Shown here: one piece after another, positions 1 to 11,705 of the stretch
How the letters are laid out: every line of letters starts with the position of its first letter
Position numbering within the stretch: the stretch's first letter is position 1
The notes under the pieces: model-generated
The model's input: the letters and a program-made list of their open reading frames with translations, nothing else
What the model was told of the DNA's origin: nothing
The model's database searches: none
Program-made: the position numbers and the translations under genes
Source of the DNA: Euborellia annulipes
Lineage: Eukaryota > Arthropoda > Insecta > Dermaptera > Anisolabididae
Length of the DNA stretch: 64,000 nucleotides
Reading direction: 5' to 3'
NCBI GenBank assembly: GCA_023213315.1
Contig: JAKCPI010025700.1
Span: 186,001 to 250,000, forward strand

Positions 1-984
1 TAAAATATTCAAATAGATGTCTGCCATATATTTATGGTAAAAAAAAAGTTTATTTTTATAAACGAAAGTTTTTATTCTGTAATTTTATTGGATTAGTAAA
101 ATATTTAATTATTATTTTTTATTTTTTCCCGTGAGTCATAGGCAACCAGCTCATCAGGAAAGCATCGCCGATAGCTTTTTTCTGTGCTCAGCGCAGGCGT
201 ATCGATAACTAATGTTTTAAAATACAAAAATTTAGGAATTTTTTATTTATTCATCGAAAATAATAATTTTAACGATGACGAATAATAAATTTATTTTTGG
301 ATTTTGATGATCTTGTTATTTTGAATTTCTATTGGTTATCAGCGGAAATTTTTTTTAATAAATAAAAACAAATTTGGTTACACCCAACACTCTTTTCGTC
401 TTGAAATATTAATAATTAAACGTCGTTTAATCAAAATAATAAAAATCAGAATTCTGTTTGGTTTTCTAGACTGCCTTAAAACAATATTTGTTAAAGAAAA
501 TTTTATATAATTTAAGCTTAATTAAGTTTTAAGTTATTGGTTTTTTAAATTTAAATCTCAAATCATCCGTCAAGCGTAGCGAAATTAAATCAACTGGAAG
601 AATGGGGAACGTATGGCTTAAAAAATTTATAGTAAAATTTCGTTGTGATTTCATATTGTATTTTTTCTACGAATTTACTTATTTATAAAAAAATTAGATT
701 CTTTATTAAACAATGCGAACATAAATATATTTAATTAGTATGGGCTTTGAAAGTGATTAAACAGCTTTTTTTTATATATTCCCTTGAGGGAGAATATAGA
801 AGAAATATAGGGGTCAACAAATCCGTGAGAACCCTGGATAGAGACGGTTTGTAGGGAGATTTGGAGATGAAAAAAAATTGGTTGGGCAAAAAGGTCAAAA
901 ATTTTTTGTTGTTTCCCCATTCATTTTAAAGAGGGTGAATAAGCATTAGAAATACTGAGGTGCAAGTTGTGGCTGTATATCTTA
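1..984. other. AT-rich stretch without a recognised gene
   Basis: Very AT-rich sequence. The only longer reading frame (735-920, minus) is low-complexity and has no recognisable domain or splice context. I see no RNA gene or element end here apart from the start of the foldback that follows. Confidence 0.5.
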
Positions 985-2050
985 GTAAAGGAAATATGGA
1001 AGCAGAGGCAGCCAAAAAAGAAAATTCTTTACCGATCAGATGGAGACGTTTCGGTCCATTTATTATGAACCATCCTCAGTCCATACATCAATTAATGGAG
1101 TGGAGATGGTTCTCTGAATGCTATACTAATCACCTGGCGACGTTTTGGTCCATTTATTATGAATAAAGCCCGGATTTTTATGCAATAAAACCCCTAATTA
1201 TGTCATATAATATGCAGTACGAGTATTAAAATATGCAGCAAAATATGGAATATATATGACAAAAAAAAACAAGTAAATGGCTTCCAATTAAAGGTAAATC
1301 ATGATTTCTACTGATGTACCGGTAAAACTAATCGCATTTTATTTTGGGAAGGAAATAGTGTAAAAACTAACAAAATAAACACATTATAAAAAAAAAGTTT
1401 TAAATATTTCTCTAAAACTATTCATTTCCAAGGGTAATGGCTGAAGTAAAATAAGGACCGCCGACCCCGCACCGCAGAAATAATCAGGCGAGGATAGAAG
1501 AAGAAGAAGTGGCTGAACATATAATTAACAATAAAAAAGTAGGGCAGCTGAAGGCAATTAAAGAAAAAAATATTTATTTTTCTTTCGCTTTATTTAATAC
1601 AATTGTCGACGTTTCGACCGATTTTTCGCCTTTCTTCAGGACAAATGTTGTTTGCCTGGAACTTAGAATGTGCGGACATTCGTCAGATAGCATTACTTCA
1701 GGTTTAAGAAACACTCTTGAACCAGAAAATTAAAAAATTTAAATAAAATAAAACTTTTTATTAAAAAAAAAAATGCAAAAAGTTTTAAATATGCAATATA
1801 AAATTTGAACCCTAGTGCCAAAGGGACATGAATCGGATGGAAAGTTGGTTTTCCGGGACGTACATGTTATCAAATAGAATATACAATTGCATAGGAATCC
1901 GGGCTTTAATTATGAACTATCTTCAGTCCATTAATTGGTGTATGGACTGAGGATGGTTCATAATAAATGGACCGAAACGTCTCCATCTGATTGGTAAAGG
2001 ATTCAGAGAATTTTCTTTCTTGGCTGCCTCTCTGCTTCCAAACTTTCTTC
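985..2050. repeat. Foldback element with about 170-200-bp inverted arms
   Basis: The left arm (about 985-1188) and right arm (about 1887-2050) are inverted copies. Both hold the GGAAGCAGAG-type outer end, a shared GAGACGTTTCGGTCC segment, and an inner AAAGCCCGGATT stretch. The short reading frames across the arms are products of the repeat. The loop holds one copy of the recurrent stem-loop motif at 1608-1640. Confidence 0.75.
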
Positions 2051-2087
2051 ACATTAGAAATAGATTTGAAACTGGACAAGTACTTCA

Positions 2088-2285
2088 TCAATATAGACTA
2101 CCAAAGGTGGTTACTTGTCCATTTTTAAGGATGGATTGTCCTATATAAAAGTCTATACGACTATAAGTCTCTATATAAAAAATTTAAGATAATAAAGAAC
2201 AAATTTGCCTAAAATTAAGTATTTTAAATCGGACCATCCCCTCATAAAAATCGACAAGTAACCACTTTTGGTAATCTATATTAAA
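2088..2285. repeat. Small inverted repeat
   Basis: A segment ending in GGTGGTTACTTGTCC near 2105-2122 recurs inverted near 2250-2283 (GACAAGTAACCAC). The two are separated by about 130 bp of AT-rich sequence. Likely a short foldback; no coding content. Confidence 0.5.
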
Positions 2286-2489
2286 TTTAAGATAATTTTA
2301 CAACAAATAAATTTATTTCTAATATATTTATTTTAATTAATATAAAAAATAATTATATAAAATCCTTTAAAAGATTTTTGGCAGCAATTTATTTATTTAT
2401 TTATATACAAATTTATGGGGGGGGGGGGGGGGGCTTTGAGGGCATGAATGCCTCATATAAGCAAGTATAAACAATTATTTTTATTATTT

Positions 2490-3571
2490 TTAATTTCTCT
2501 TACCCTATATTTGAAATATATAGAGAGAAAGTATTGCGATCATGTCAAAAAATTCGATGTCGAGATTATGATGGATATGTTTTGAGGTCCCCTGAGTCCA
2601 AAAAAGTGGGTTCCGCAAATTGGTCTGTCTGTGTGTCTGTAACGATTTTTAGCATGAAGGAATTGAGCTACAGGATTGAAATTTTATATTTAAGTTAGTT
2701 ACCACCCTCCCGGACACTCAAAATAAGTTTTTGAACAAAATCGGCCAAAAAATATTACCTTTATGTTAACTGCTACAGCTACACTCGCCGCACAGGATCT
2801 AAGGTGTGTTTTTGGTCAATTTAAAAAATCTCTAAGTATTTTCTAAATATTTGTTTAATTTTTCAGGTCTCAATTTAAAAAATCTCTAAGTATTTTCTAA
2901 ATATTTGTTTAATTTTTCAGGTCAGCTGTAGCAGTTAACATAAGGGTAACCAAAAACCTCGTCACAGAATTGAATAAAGTTTACAAAAAATATTAGTTCT
3001 TTATTGATGTACTTTTTTAGGTTTTTTCGATTTTCTCAAAATTCCCTCCACCAAAATTTTTTAAAATTCAAAAATCAATTATTTTTTAGATGCTCTTTAA
3101 AATGTATATTCTCATTTCGCCCTAAAAGTGTTTTGAAGTGCACTTTACAGATGTAGTATTTCAGATTTTTCAAATACATTTTCCGGCTCTTCCTTCCATA
3201 GAGCCAATGTTAAATCCCTATGGGGATTTGCATGTTAATTTCGATTCAAAAGGGGGTAGGTGGGTAGGTCCCCTTTCAAACTTTTTACACATTTTAAAAA
3301 ATTCTTTCCAATTCTAATGAAATTTTGTATTTATTTAGGATTCTCTATTGTTTATAAATAATCCAAATATGAGATTAAAATTTTGAAAAATAACCATATT
3401 TTATATCAAGCAGTCAACATTTAAAACGCAAGTTTGGAACGAAGGTGCTATGTGAAACTAAATATATATCGATACAAAAACATCCGATGAGACAAGCACA
3501 GTACTGAACTTTCGATTACCGAAGGTAAGAGAAAGTTGTGTGCAGTGCGCCAGTCACACCAGATATTTTAT
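2490..3571 (+). repeat. R1 repeat family copy, nearly complete, with nested MITE
   Basis: R1 is the most abundant repeat in the window. It opens with ACTTTCTCTTACC, a TA-rich hairpin and GAGAGAAAGTA, runs through about 0.7-1 kb of conserved non-coding body, and ends in a 90-bp hairpin. This copy is interrupted by a small inverted-repeat insert at about 2754-2951 and ends in the hairpin at 3484-3571. No frame codes across several copies, so I treat R1 as non-autonomous. Confidence 0.75.
2754..2951. mobile_element. Small MITE inserted in R1
   Basis: Terminal inverted repeats TTATGTTAACTGCTACAGCT (2762-2781) and its complement (2924-2943) bracket about 190 bp, interrupting R1. The interior carries a tandem duplication of a 52-bp unit (2817-2868 and 2870-2921). 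Confidence 0.65.
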
Positions 3572-3690
3572 TATTAGCTGCATCCTCTTTATATCATTCA
3601 TCTTTAAAAATTATATGGTTTATTTTTCAAAAAATGGGGTGAAATCCATATTTATAATTTTTGGTCCCGAGAGCTAATTAAGAAAATAAA

Positions 3691-3840
3691 ATGACCATTG
3701 TCGGTAACCAAGGTCGAGCAATTTCCGCCAACTTGGCCAAAGTCATTGCTCCTCGGCAGCCGGAAACCCGACCGGATAACGGGTACTTCTTAAGCCGTCA
3801 GAGTGCATCCAGCCTGCACGAACCACCATCGCATTATTAA
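3691..3840 (+). CDS. Possible 49-residue small ORF
   Basis: ATG at 3691 lies in a favourable context (A at -3). The frame runs 49 codons to TAA at 3838-3840, with a stop in frame just upstream, so this would be a complete small protein or a first exon. Composition is much richer in G+C than the flanks, and the product is mixed polar with a SRQSASSLHEPPSHY C-terminus. A second tiny frame (ATG ATG GCC, 16 codons) follows near 3869. The opposite strand also has a 28-codon open stretch, so coding is not proven. The region could instead be an untranslated exon of the minus-strand gene at 9.8-10.7 kb. No family recognised. Confidence 0.25.
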   Translation: MTIVGNQGRAISANLAKVIAPRQPETRPDNGYFLSRQSASSLHEPPSHY

Positions 3841-4695
3841 TTTCATTAAGTGTATAATTATTAAAGGATGATGGCCGAAGTACTCAATCGAAATGAATGG
3901 CTGACTATCTTGGCCAGTTAACTCGTTCAAGAATCATTCAGATGTACAGGTGGACAAAATATTAACAAATCAAATATCGCTATCCGGTCGAGAATCATAC
4001 AAGATCAGTTACATAAACAAAAAAAGTACTTATAACCTAATTAGTTAAATCTTGTTTAAAATCAAAATTGAAGTTGTTTTACTTTTCAAAGTTTTAATTA
4101 TACTAATAAAAGGTTTAAAACAAAATATTTTAACAAGAGTTGAAGATAAACCTGTTTTGGATCAGGACAGACAAGGGGAAGGGGGGGGGGAGGATTCGAT
4201 TAAAATTTATTTGCATTTTACTGTACCATGTATAGTTTAACAAAAGTGTCTTTTAAATCATAAAAAAAATTCAAAAAGCCAAAAGAAGCCTTTTCCTAAT
4301 AAGGCAAGAAAAATGAATTTAAAGAATTTCAATTATTTGTTCATAAATCAAGCTTCAATTAATTTTTATTTTATTATTTATATTCACATTCTTTTGCAAT
4401 AAGGAACGAGACTGCTCTTTTGAAGATTTATCTATCAATACCATATATGAAAATAAAAAAAGCAAAATATTAATTTTCCAAATATTTTGTATTATTCCTC
4501 AAATATTTTTAATCTAAATTCTTGTTACGAGTGGGGGAGGGGGATAAAGAAGAAGACTTCAACATATTGCACTATATCTGTATATTACATAAAAAGTTCG
4601 AGTTTTCTTGGTAGAAAAAACAAATAAATGAAAAATGAATTCCTAATCTAATACTTAAACAACGAAAGTACTAATTTTCTTCTAAAATTTGCTAT
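3841..4695. other. AT-rich intergenic sequence
   Basis: No gene seen. It holds a G-run with an open but low-complexity frame (4052-4240) and AT-rich sequence leading to the inverted R1 copy. Confidence 0.4.
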
Positions 4696-4699
4696 TTTC

Positions 4700-5178
4700 C
4701 CATCTGGGTGTGAATCATATCTCTGAACTTTCAAAACTTCAGTAAAGTGTACTTCAAACAGTTTTCACGAAAAATTTTATTGGTATACTTTTTAAAGAGC
4801 ATGTAAAAAATAATTGATTTTTGAATTTTAAAAAATTTTAGTGGAGGGAATTTTGAGAAAATCGAAAAAAAAAAACTATAAAGAGTACATCAATAAAAAA
4901 CTAATACTTATTGGCCGATTTTGTTCAAAAGGTTATTTTGAGTGTCCGGGAGGGTACCAAACTTAAATATAAAATTTGAATTCTGTAGCTCAATTCCTTC
5001 ATGCTTAAAATCGTTACACAGACAGACCAATTTGCGGGACCCACTTTTTTGGACTCAGGGGACCTAGAAACATTTATATCCATCAAAATTTCCACATCGA
5101 ATTTTTGACATGATCGCAATACTTTCTCTCTCCATATATATATATATATATACTGTATATAGGTAAGAGAAAGTAAAA
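4700..5178 (-). repeat. R1 copy, inverted, lacking terminal hairpin
   Basis: It ends in GGTAAGAGAAAGT at 5160-5177 after a TA microsatellite and reads as the complement of the copy at 2490. The frame at 4925-5320 on the minus strand runs through this repeat and is rejected as a gene. Confidence 0.75.
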
Positions 5179-5382
5179 ACGAGTCTGAAAAAATCTGAAT
5201 ATGAGAAAAATACTCAAAAAATAATTGTCTATTAACTAAAGACGTGCTTCTAATGTTTTGTAAAAAGATCTTTGATATTATGGGTTTCAAAAAAAAAAAA
5301 GGCATTTTTTGTTTCATCAATAAATAATTAGGGAAGGACGCATCCCCATGAACTTATCAACCCTTCATAAAGTATGTGTGAG

Positions 5383-5450
5383 ATTCGAACCCTTCGTGAC
5401 CTTTACTCTAACAAAATCACCATAAATCTGCCAAGTCAATTGGCATAAAA
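5383..5450 (-). repeat. tRNA-like B-box remnant (SINE?)
   Basis: Read on the minus strand it carries GGGTTCGAATCTCAC, a perfect RNA polymerase III B-box, preceded by GTCACGAA. No matching acceptor stem could be folded, so it is more likely a decayed SINE head or tRNA pseudogene than a tRNA gene. Confidence 0.35.
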
Positions 5451-5788
5451 AAAACAATTAAAATTATTAATAAAAAACATTGCATATTCTAAATTATAAA
5501 AAAAAAAATCAGTTTTTGAAAGAAATTTTTATTTCTAAAAATATTTTAAAAGTTTTTAGACTACTTTCATATAAACAAAACAATTCGTCGAAAACTAAAT
5601 TATGATTTTTTTTTTATAATTAAGAATATAAATTGATTTTCATTAATAAATTAATTTTTTTACTTTCAAATTATGAAGGGTTGTTCGTCGATGGGCGAGG
5701 AAAATTCATGGAACAAGGGGTTCAATATTAAAATTGTCAGTAGTATAAGAAATGCAAACTTTATTATAATTTTATTAAATTTAGTATT

Positions 5789-6300
5789 TTTACTTTCTCT
5801 TACCTATATATATGTTACTATATAAAGAGAAAGTATTTGATTCATGTCGAAAATGGGATGTGATGGATAAAGACGTTTTGAGGTCCGCTGAATCCAAAAA
5901 AAATTTTTTTGCAACATGGTCTGTGTTCAATTTAAAGCATGAAGGAATTGAGGAGGTTGAAATTTTATATTTAAGTTAGGCACCCCCCTGGAGCGTGAAA
6001 ATAAGCTTTTAATCAAAATCAGTCAAAAAGTACTAGTACTTTACTGATGTAATTTTTCAATTTTTTCGTTTATCTCAAAATTCGATCAAAATTCAAAAAT
6101 CAATTATTTTTAGATGCTCTTTAAAATGTATATTCTTATTTTGCCATTGAAATGTTTTGAAGCACACTTTACTCTTGTACTTCATAGGAAAGATAGGAGA
6201 AATAGTTGTCTTGGTAACAATGTTTATAAATTTTACGTCTTGAATTCTATCTAGTGTCGGAAACTAAATATATGTCGATACAAAAAATCTGGTGTGACAA
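5789..6300 (+). repeat. R1 copy, 3' truncated
   Basis: Opens with ACTTTCTCTTACCTATATA and follows the R1 body as far as the segment that normally precedes the terminal hairpin. The hairpin is missing; only the preceding TCTGGTGTGACAAGCAC segment is left. Confidence 0.75.
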
Positions 6301-6480
6301 GCACAAAAAGTTATAGAAATTTCGGAATGAAAATAATTTTTCTGTGATCCCTAGAAGCTCCTCTTTAAGCATATAAAATTTCGTTTCAAAATTCCAACTG
6401 GAAGTTGGTCAAACAGAGCGTGACAGACAAACAGACAGACTGATATTAGCGAATTATATTTATATATAATCACGCATTTG
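6300..6480 (-). repeat. Second dispersed repeat (copy at 36840 in the other orientation)
   Basis: Read on the minus strand this matches the plus strand at about 36840-37010, including CTGTCTGTCACGCTCT, a segment around TCCCAGTGGAATTTTGAAA (diverged here) and CTTAAAGAGGA. No coding frame. Confidence 0.6.
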
Positions 6481-7261
6481 TTAAGTACGCGAGAAAGTTT
6501 AGGGGAAGTCATTCCCGATTTTTTTTAACACCCTTATTATATAATGTTAAGAGCAATATTTTGAACCAAGAAACAGAAAAAAAAAACTAACCAAAATAAA
6601 TGTTTAATATCATAGATTACCAAAATTGTCCAACTCTTAATTATTTTAAATAATGGAAAAAAAAGCAATAGATAAGAATGTGAGAAAGCGTTATAAATGT
6701 TCATGGCAGAATTAATTTTAAGTATGTTTAAAAAGGTAATAAAAGAAGGTTTTTACCCTTCAAATGAATGGGAATAATTCTTTAATACTATCAAGTAAAC
6801 TGGTTAAATGTAGATCGGTATCAGAATTCTCACGAAAAAACTTCGTCATGTGCTATCTCTCTCTTTTTGAAGCTGTTTTATTATAAGTTTTGGAGTGAAA
6901 AGCCTAAGGGGCTTTTGAAAAATTTTCAATCTGCTTATAAGAGAAAAACTTTTTTTTTTTTTAATGGATATATTTTGTAGGAGAATAGATTCTAAAAAAT
7001 TATTAAATTAAATTGTCAGAGTCTGGTGGGATAATTGTATCAAATTATTAATTTTACGCTTAAATAAATAAAACGGTTATTTTTTCATAACAATTATTTT
7101 AATTATAATCGTTTGATAAACTAATTTTTGATCATTTGATAAAAATAATTATTAACAATATTTAATTAAAATTATTTAGTTAGCAAAATAAAATAAAAAT
7201 CTTTATCACTTTGCATTTCCTTTTAAAAATAGATATTTCATTACATTTTTTAGCATGAAGA

Positions 7262-7440
7262 ATATATCGTTTAAGATAACAAATGTGTTTGTGCTTGGGC
7301 GAAATTGCGCCCCTTAGAGTCGAACCAGGACCTTCACGCTTTGGTCGTGAAAGCATGGAGGTCCTGGTTCGACTCTAGGGGGCGCAATTTTGCCAATCTT
7401 TCTAATTGAGCGTTGATTGAAAGAATTCCACATTTTTCAA
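7262..7440. repeat. Foldback of two tRNA 3'-half-like units, head to head
   Basis: Two T-arm/acceptor-like segments (GGTCCTGGTTCGACTCTA followed by GGGGCGCA) face each other in inverted orientation around 7350. It is preceded by ATATCGTTTAAGAT, which also precedes the related pair at 40633. This suggests a mobile family built on a tRNA-like unit. Confidence 0.6.
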
Positions 7441-7552
7441 ACAAAGCTCTACCTAGTTAATGATGAATATATATGTCTTTTTAAAAAATTGTTTTTATTT
7501 AACACAGTTGTGCAACCATGGTGGTTTCAGGGGGTAATCCTACCGCCCAGGA

Positions 7553-8105
7553 GAGGGAAGAAATAGATACTAGAACATGAATTTATGGTCTTTTCATTAA
7601 AAAAATGTTGCATTTGTTTTAAATATTATTAACCATTAGTTCATAGAACCTGCTTAATGAAAAACAGAAGAGTACCTTTATAAATTGATTTTCGGTTTAA
7701 CTGTATTTGTAAAAATTACGTTTCGACCACTCATTCTGACTGGTCTTCTTCAGGTACAATTCGGTTAAGATTACAAAGGTTGTTACATCTGTGACGTAAC
7801 AACCTTTGTAATCTTAACTGTAATTGTACAGTGAGCGCCACAATCAAGTCCCCACCTGATAGCTTTAGCCCTAAGTAGAGCCCTGCAAGGGCCGATTTTT
7901 TTGGCCCGTGCCCGTATTTTTTATTTTACTTCCCGCCCGTGTCCGGACAGTTAAACCGAAAATCAAATTCTTTTATTAAGGGACTCTTCTGTTTTTCATT
8001 AAGCAGGTTCTATGAACTAATGGTTAATAATATTTAAAAATGCAAAACATTTTTTTAATGAAAAGACAATCAATTGATTCTCTAGTATCTATTTCTTCCC
8101 CTATT
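7553..8105. repeat. Foldback with about 150-bp arms
   Basis: The arm at about 7553-7705 (AGAAATAGATACTAGA through to ATTTTCGGTTTAA) returns inverted at about 7945-8100. The loop contains an inner hairpin (7760-7820, AGATTACAAAGGTTGTTAC inverted), one stem-loop motif copy (7718-7754) and the left end of a CAGTGAGCGCCA element (about 7831). Confidence 0.7.
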
Positions 8106-8559
8106 TCTTGTATTAATGATAACAACTGTGAAAGCCTAAACTTCAAAAAGAAGAGTCCCTTAATAAAATCATAACGCCTTTCCCCAGACGAAATACTCAT
8201 TTTAAAAAAATATTAACCTCCCTCTCCTACAGGGGACAAATCCCGGTTGCAATCAACAACGTGACTGCCAAAATGTGAAGGTGAATTTAGATTAATATGC
8301 AAGATTTAATTAAAAAAAAAATACACATTTGATAACCCTAGCTAGGTGTCAATTACAGATAAAACATTAGGAAAATGATTATCGATCAACACATGAAATG
8401 CATATCGAATTCAATAAGGATTTCATCAATATTATATATATTTGCTTGAAAGATTGTAGCTTTGTTAATAATTTTGCATCTGTGATTGGCATCTGTGAGA
8501 TCTGACACAAGAGGTGAAATGAAATCTCTTTTTTTTAAAGAGTGCCAAAAAAAAAAATG

Positions 8560-8790
8560 GGAGGGGGGGGGGGGTGCTAGTTTGTTAAATTTGTTTTTAT
8601 TTTTTTTATTCATTTTAAAAATAGAATAATAAATTGTGCCATACAGCATAGTTTTAGAGAGTCTTTCTTAAAAAATATCTTTTCTTCATTCCTGAGGAGA
8701 GGACTGCATAAATTAAATAATTTTTTAAGGCACAATTTATTATTCTATTTCTAAATTGAATAAAAAAAATCAATTCCCAATTTTTAAATT
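8560..8790. repeat. G-run and short inverted repeat
   Basis: GCACAATTTATTATTCTATT occurs near 8720-8740 and inverted at about 8621-8640, next to a 12-14 base G-run. The minus-strand frame 8386-8649 lies across this structure and is not supported as a gene. Confidence 0.4.
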
Positions 8791-9805
8791 ATATTCAAAG
8801 AGGAGAAATAATAAAATATTAATTTGATATGCCATGATAAAATAATAATACAATCGTATCGTATTCTCAGAAGAATTTTCTTCCAAATAATTTTAAATTT
8901 AGGCAAATTTAACATATCGTATTTTTAATTTAAATTTCAAATAGTGTGGTTTATTATTTATTAAAACAAATATTGCATAAATGTCAAAGGTGAATATACA
9001 ATAAAATGGCTTTAGTTTATACGAACAAGTTTAAATGAACTTTCTAAGCTTTTAAATAGAATAGTTTACAATTTAATGCGTTCCTAAAATAATCAAAACG
9101 GAGATGTTATATTTGTCAATGTAAAATTTTTCTATTCCGTTAAATTTTTTGTTGATCTATCCTCTTTAATTATCTTTATTTGTCCAGGTTCTTATGACTC
9201 CGCCCTAGTTATTCACTTATGTTTATCTAAGCATTTATATTAATTAGATATTCAAAATTGAATTAAAATGAAGATTAAGTATTAAGAACTATATATTATT
9301 TTTTTAGTAGAGTTATATTTAAATGAGGATGCAAAATTTAACAAGATTCCGATAATATTTATTGGCAACTACACCTGATGAGTCATAAGAATATTTTGCA
9401 ACATTGCTTAAAGAATTTATTATGAAAAGAGCAATAATACGTTTCTTTAAGCCTTGTGCTTTTTCATAAAAAAATATTTTACAAAGCTTATAAGAAAAAA
9501 ATTTACTTTAAATGTGATATAGAAGATGATGCGGAATGTACACTGAATGACAAAATTAAATGTGATTATTTCATTTTGTTTTTAAATATGAAAATGTTTC
9601 AAAGAAAGAAAATTTCCAGTATTTTATTTTATAAAAGCTATGAAATTTACATATGTAAAAAAAGCATGGGGGGCTTTTTACTTTGTCACTCACTGTACTT
9701 AAAGGCTCGTTTTAGACAATAGTCAAGGTGTCCTTTCCTTTCACATTAAAAGGCCAACTGGTGAACTTAATTAATTAAAAAATATGCTGTAAAAAAAGGG
9801 ATGAG
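8791..9805. other. AT-rich stretch, no gene seen
   Basis: Low-complexity AT-rich DNA. An 88-codon plus-strand frame (9456-9722) is rich in Lys, Ile and Phe as expected of random AT-rich DNA. This is probably intron of the minus-strand gene starting at 10705. Confidence 0.45.
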
Positions 9806-9822
9806 TTATGAAGGTGACTCAC

Positions 9823-10705
9823 CTAGTCCAAGTGAGGCGAGAAGCTGCATGGGTTCGATGATACCCTGATCTTCCTGGGTGTTCTTTGGTGGAAGAGGTG
9901 GTGCTGGTTCACGAATTGGAGCTCGAATAGGGGGTTGCTCGCCGACAACACGTTTCCATTCATCCATCAAATCTTGTTCGGTGACTTTATCCATTAGAGA
10001 GGGTTGACGAGGTGGTTCAGTAGGGATAGGGGCTTCTTCGGTTTTTTCTTCAGGCTCTGGTTGTGGTGATACAGAACGCCGGGTAGGCTTGATTTCATCA
10101 TAAATATTTTGTTTAAGTACAGGAGCGGTCGTTTCCATATTTTCAGAATCATGAAAATTATCTTCATCTTTGTCCTCACGGGATTGAAAAGATACAAGTT
10201 CTTCAGTATCAATTTCGGGTTTGGTTTCCCCAACGGGAATATCATCATCACTTTTTTTTGGAATAATTTCTTTTTCTTCAGCCATAAAATCAGAGAGTTT
10301 GGAAGATGAAATCTCAGGAAGAATATTGGAAGAACTACTTTCAAATTGAATAAATTCAGCAGTCTCAGCTTTTTTATCGATACCAGTTGCTAATTTGCCC
10401 AAAAAGTCTAAATTTTCTGAAATTTTTGCTCCAGTCTCATTAATTCCTTTATTTAATTCATCGAGATTATCATCGATAATTTTTGAAATCGGAAGCCCTT
10501 GAGATGAAGACGACGGGGGATCAGAGGTGAGTGGGTCATCAAGACTTTTCAGGAGGTCATTCGTCGTTGAATTCGTACCTGATTCTTTGGCTGGTGAAAA
10601 GTCGTGAGATAAATGCTCGAAGTCGTCAATGGATTCGTGTTCGCGAGGCATCGTTGTTTTCAAATCCTCCTTTTGAGATTCGGTATTTATTTTATCTGAT
10701 TCCAT
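9823..10705 (-). CDS. First coding exon of a minus-strand gene, acidic disordered N-terminus (reticulon-like?)
   Basis: ATG at 10705-10703 opens 294 codons ending at a consensus donor (GTGAGT on the minus strand, from 9822), phase 1, so the protein continues downstream. Composition is mildly GC-enriched and coding-like. The product is acidic, rich in Ser, Glu, Asp and Pro, with no membrane segment and a Pro-rich tail (EPAPPLPPKN) before the splice site. An early DDFEHL motif and the long acidic Pro/Glu-rich style resemble the variable N-terminal exon of arthropod reticulons, whose conserved membrane domain sits in later exons. No such domain was seen in 1-9800, so this is weak. It could be any disordered scaffold protein. 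That a gene exists is much surer than its identity. Confidence 0.65.
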
Positions 10706-11228
10706 TATTATAAATTAAACAAAAAAAATGGAAGTGTGAGTCTTGAACAAGGTTGGAGAGCTAAATGTCAAAGCCGGCTTAAAGATTTTCCTATTAGTAA
10801 TTATGAGTATGACTCATAAAGACTAAGCTAATCGAGAGAGAGGAATCCGAATGCCAAGTGGCAATCAAATCGAATGCTAGTTGTATTTAAACTGATTGCA
10901 AATAACAGTGAGAATTTCAGGATGCTAACGGCTTATATGCTCTACGGTTGAGGAGTTTTTGAGTTTTTCATTTGACAGAAGGTGTAAGTCGCTCAGCGCG
11001 AAATTAAATCTGATTTAGTTCACCCAATCGCCACCAGGCGTAACAGAAAATCAATTTTGTATTTATTAAAATAATTATTTAAGAAAATTCTTAATTTAAA
11101 TTAATTTTTTATTAAATATAAATATAATTATAAATAAAAATTATATTATTTATAATTAATATATATTTTAATTTTTTTGTTGTTTTAGTTTACCATCTTC
11201 ATTTGGTCTGACACATTTGACAAAAATC
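10706..11228. promoter_or_regulatory. Putative bidirectional promoter between divergent genes
   Basis: About 520 bp separate the start codons of the minus-strand gene (10705) and SPTLC2 (11229). The middle (10830-11045) is less AT-rich than the flanks. A good acceptor (TTGTTGTTTTAG, AG at 11187-11188) lies just upstream of the SPTLC2 ATG, suggesting a 5'UTR intron whose first exon lies nearer 10.9-11.05 kb. No TATA box was assigned. Confidence 0.4.
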
Positions 11229-11705
11229 ATGGCTACAGGCGATATTTTAAATAAGTTACCGGAGGATGTTTTACCTGATAAGGAAGTTACAGATAATATT
11301 TCAACAATAATTAATAAACACAATGATTTAATTTTTACTAAAGAAAATAATATAACAAACGGTATTAGTACATGTGAAAAAATGAGCCTTCACCCCGATC
11401 ATCACTATTATCATCATAAAGAATTAAAAAATTCAGAAGAACAAGTGACATTCCAAGAATCTCTTATGGCTGATAAAAATAATTTACTAATCAACGATAT
11501 GAAAAAGAATTCACACGAGCAAGTGGATCATTTAACACATTCCATGAATGGAGATCATCATACAGAACCTCAAATGAATGGATTTTCGCCTAAGTTTAAG
11601 GACTTTATTAATTATCATTCAATGGAAAATGGAACAGCAAAGAAGAGGAAAAATATTCAAAACAACCCTTCGTTGGACAACGGTGAAATAAAAAATTTTC
11701 CAAAG
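11229..11705 (+). CDS. SPTLC2: SPTLC2 exon 1 (residues 1-159)
   Basis: ATG at 11229 in the context AAAATCATGG; the same frame also reads upstream from a TTG but has no earlier ATG. It encodes a variable hydrophilic N-terminus with a His-rich patch (DHHYYHHKE) and ends at AAG|GTAAGA, phase 0. This part is not conserved across animals, so the exon rests on the open frame, the start and the donor. Confidence 0.85.

Noticed and set aside
4925..5320. 131-codon minus-strand reading frame
   Set aside because: It lies across an R1 copy, a TA microsatellite and an A-run; other R1 copies do not keep the frame.
7718..7754. Bona fide hammerhead ribozyme
   Set aside because: One extra base follows CUGAAGA, and no stem III with an NUH cleavage site could be built; kept only as a resemblance.
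9456..9722. 88-codon plus-strand frame
   Set aside because: Lys/Ile/Phe-rich as expected from random AT-rich DNA, no splice context or domain.
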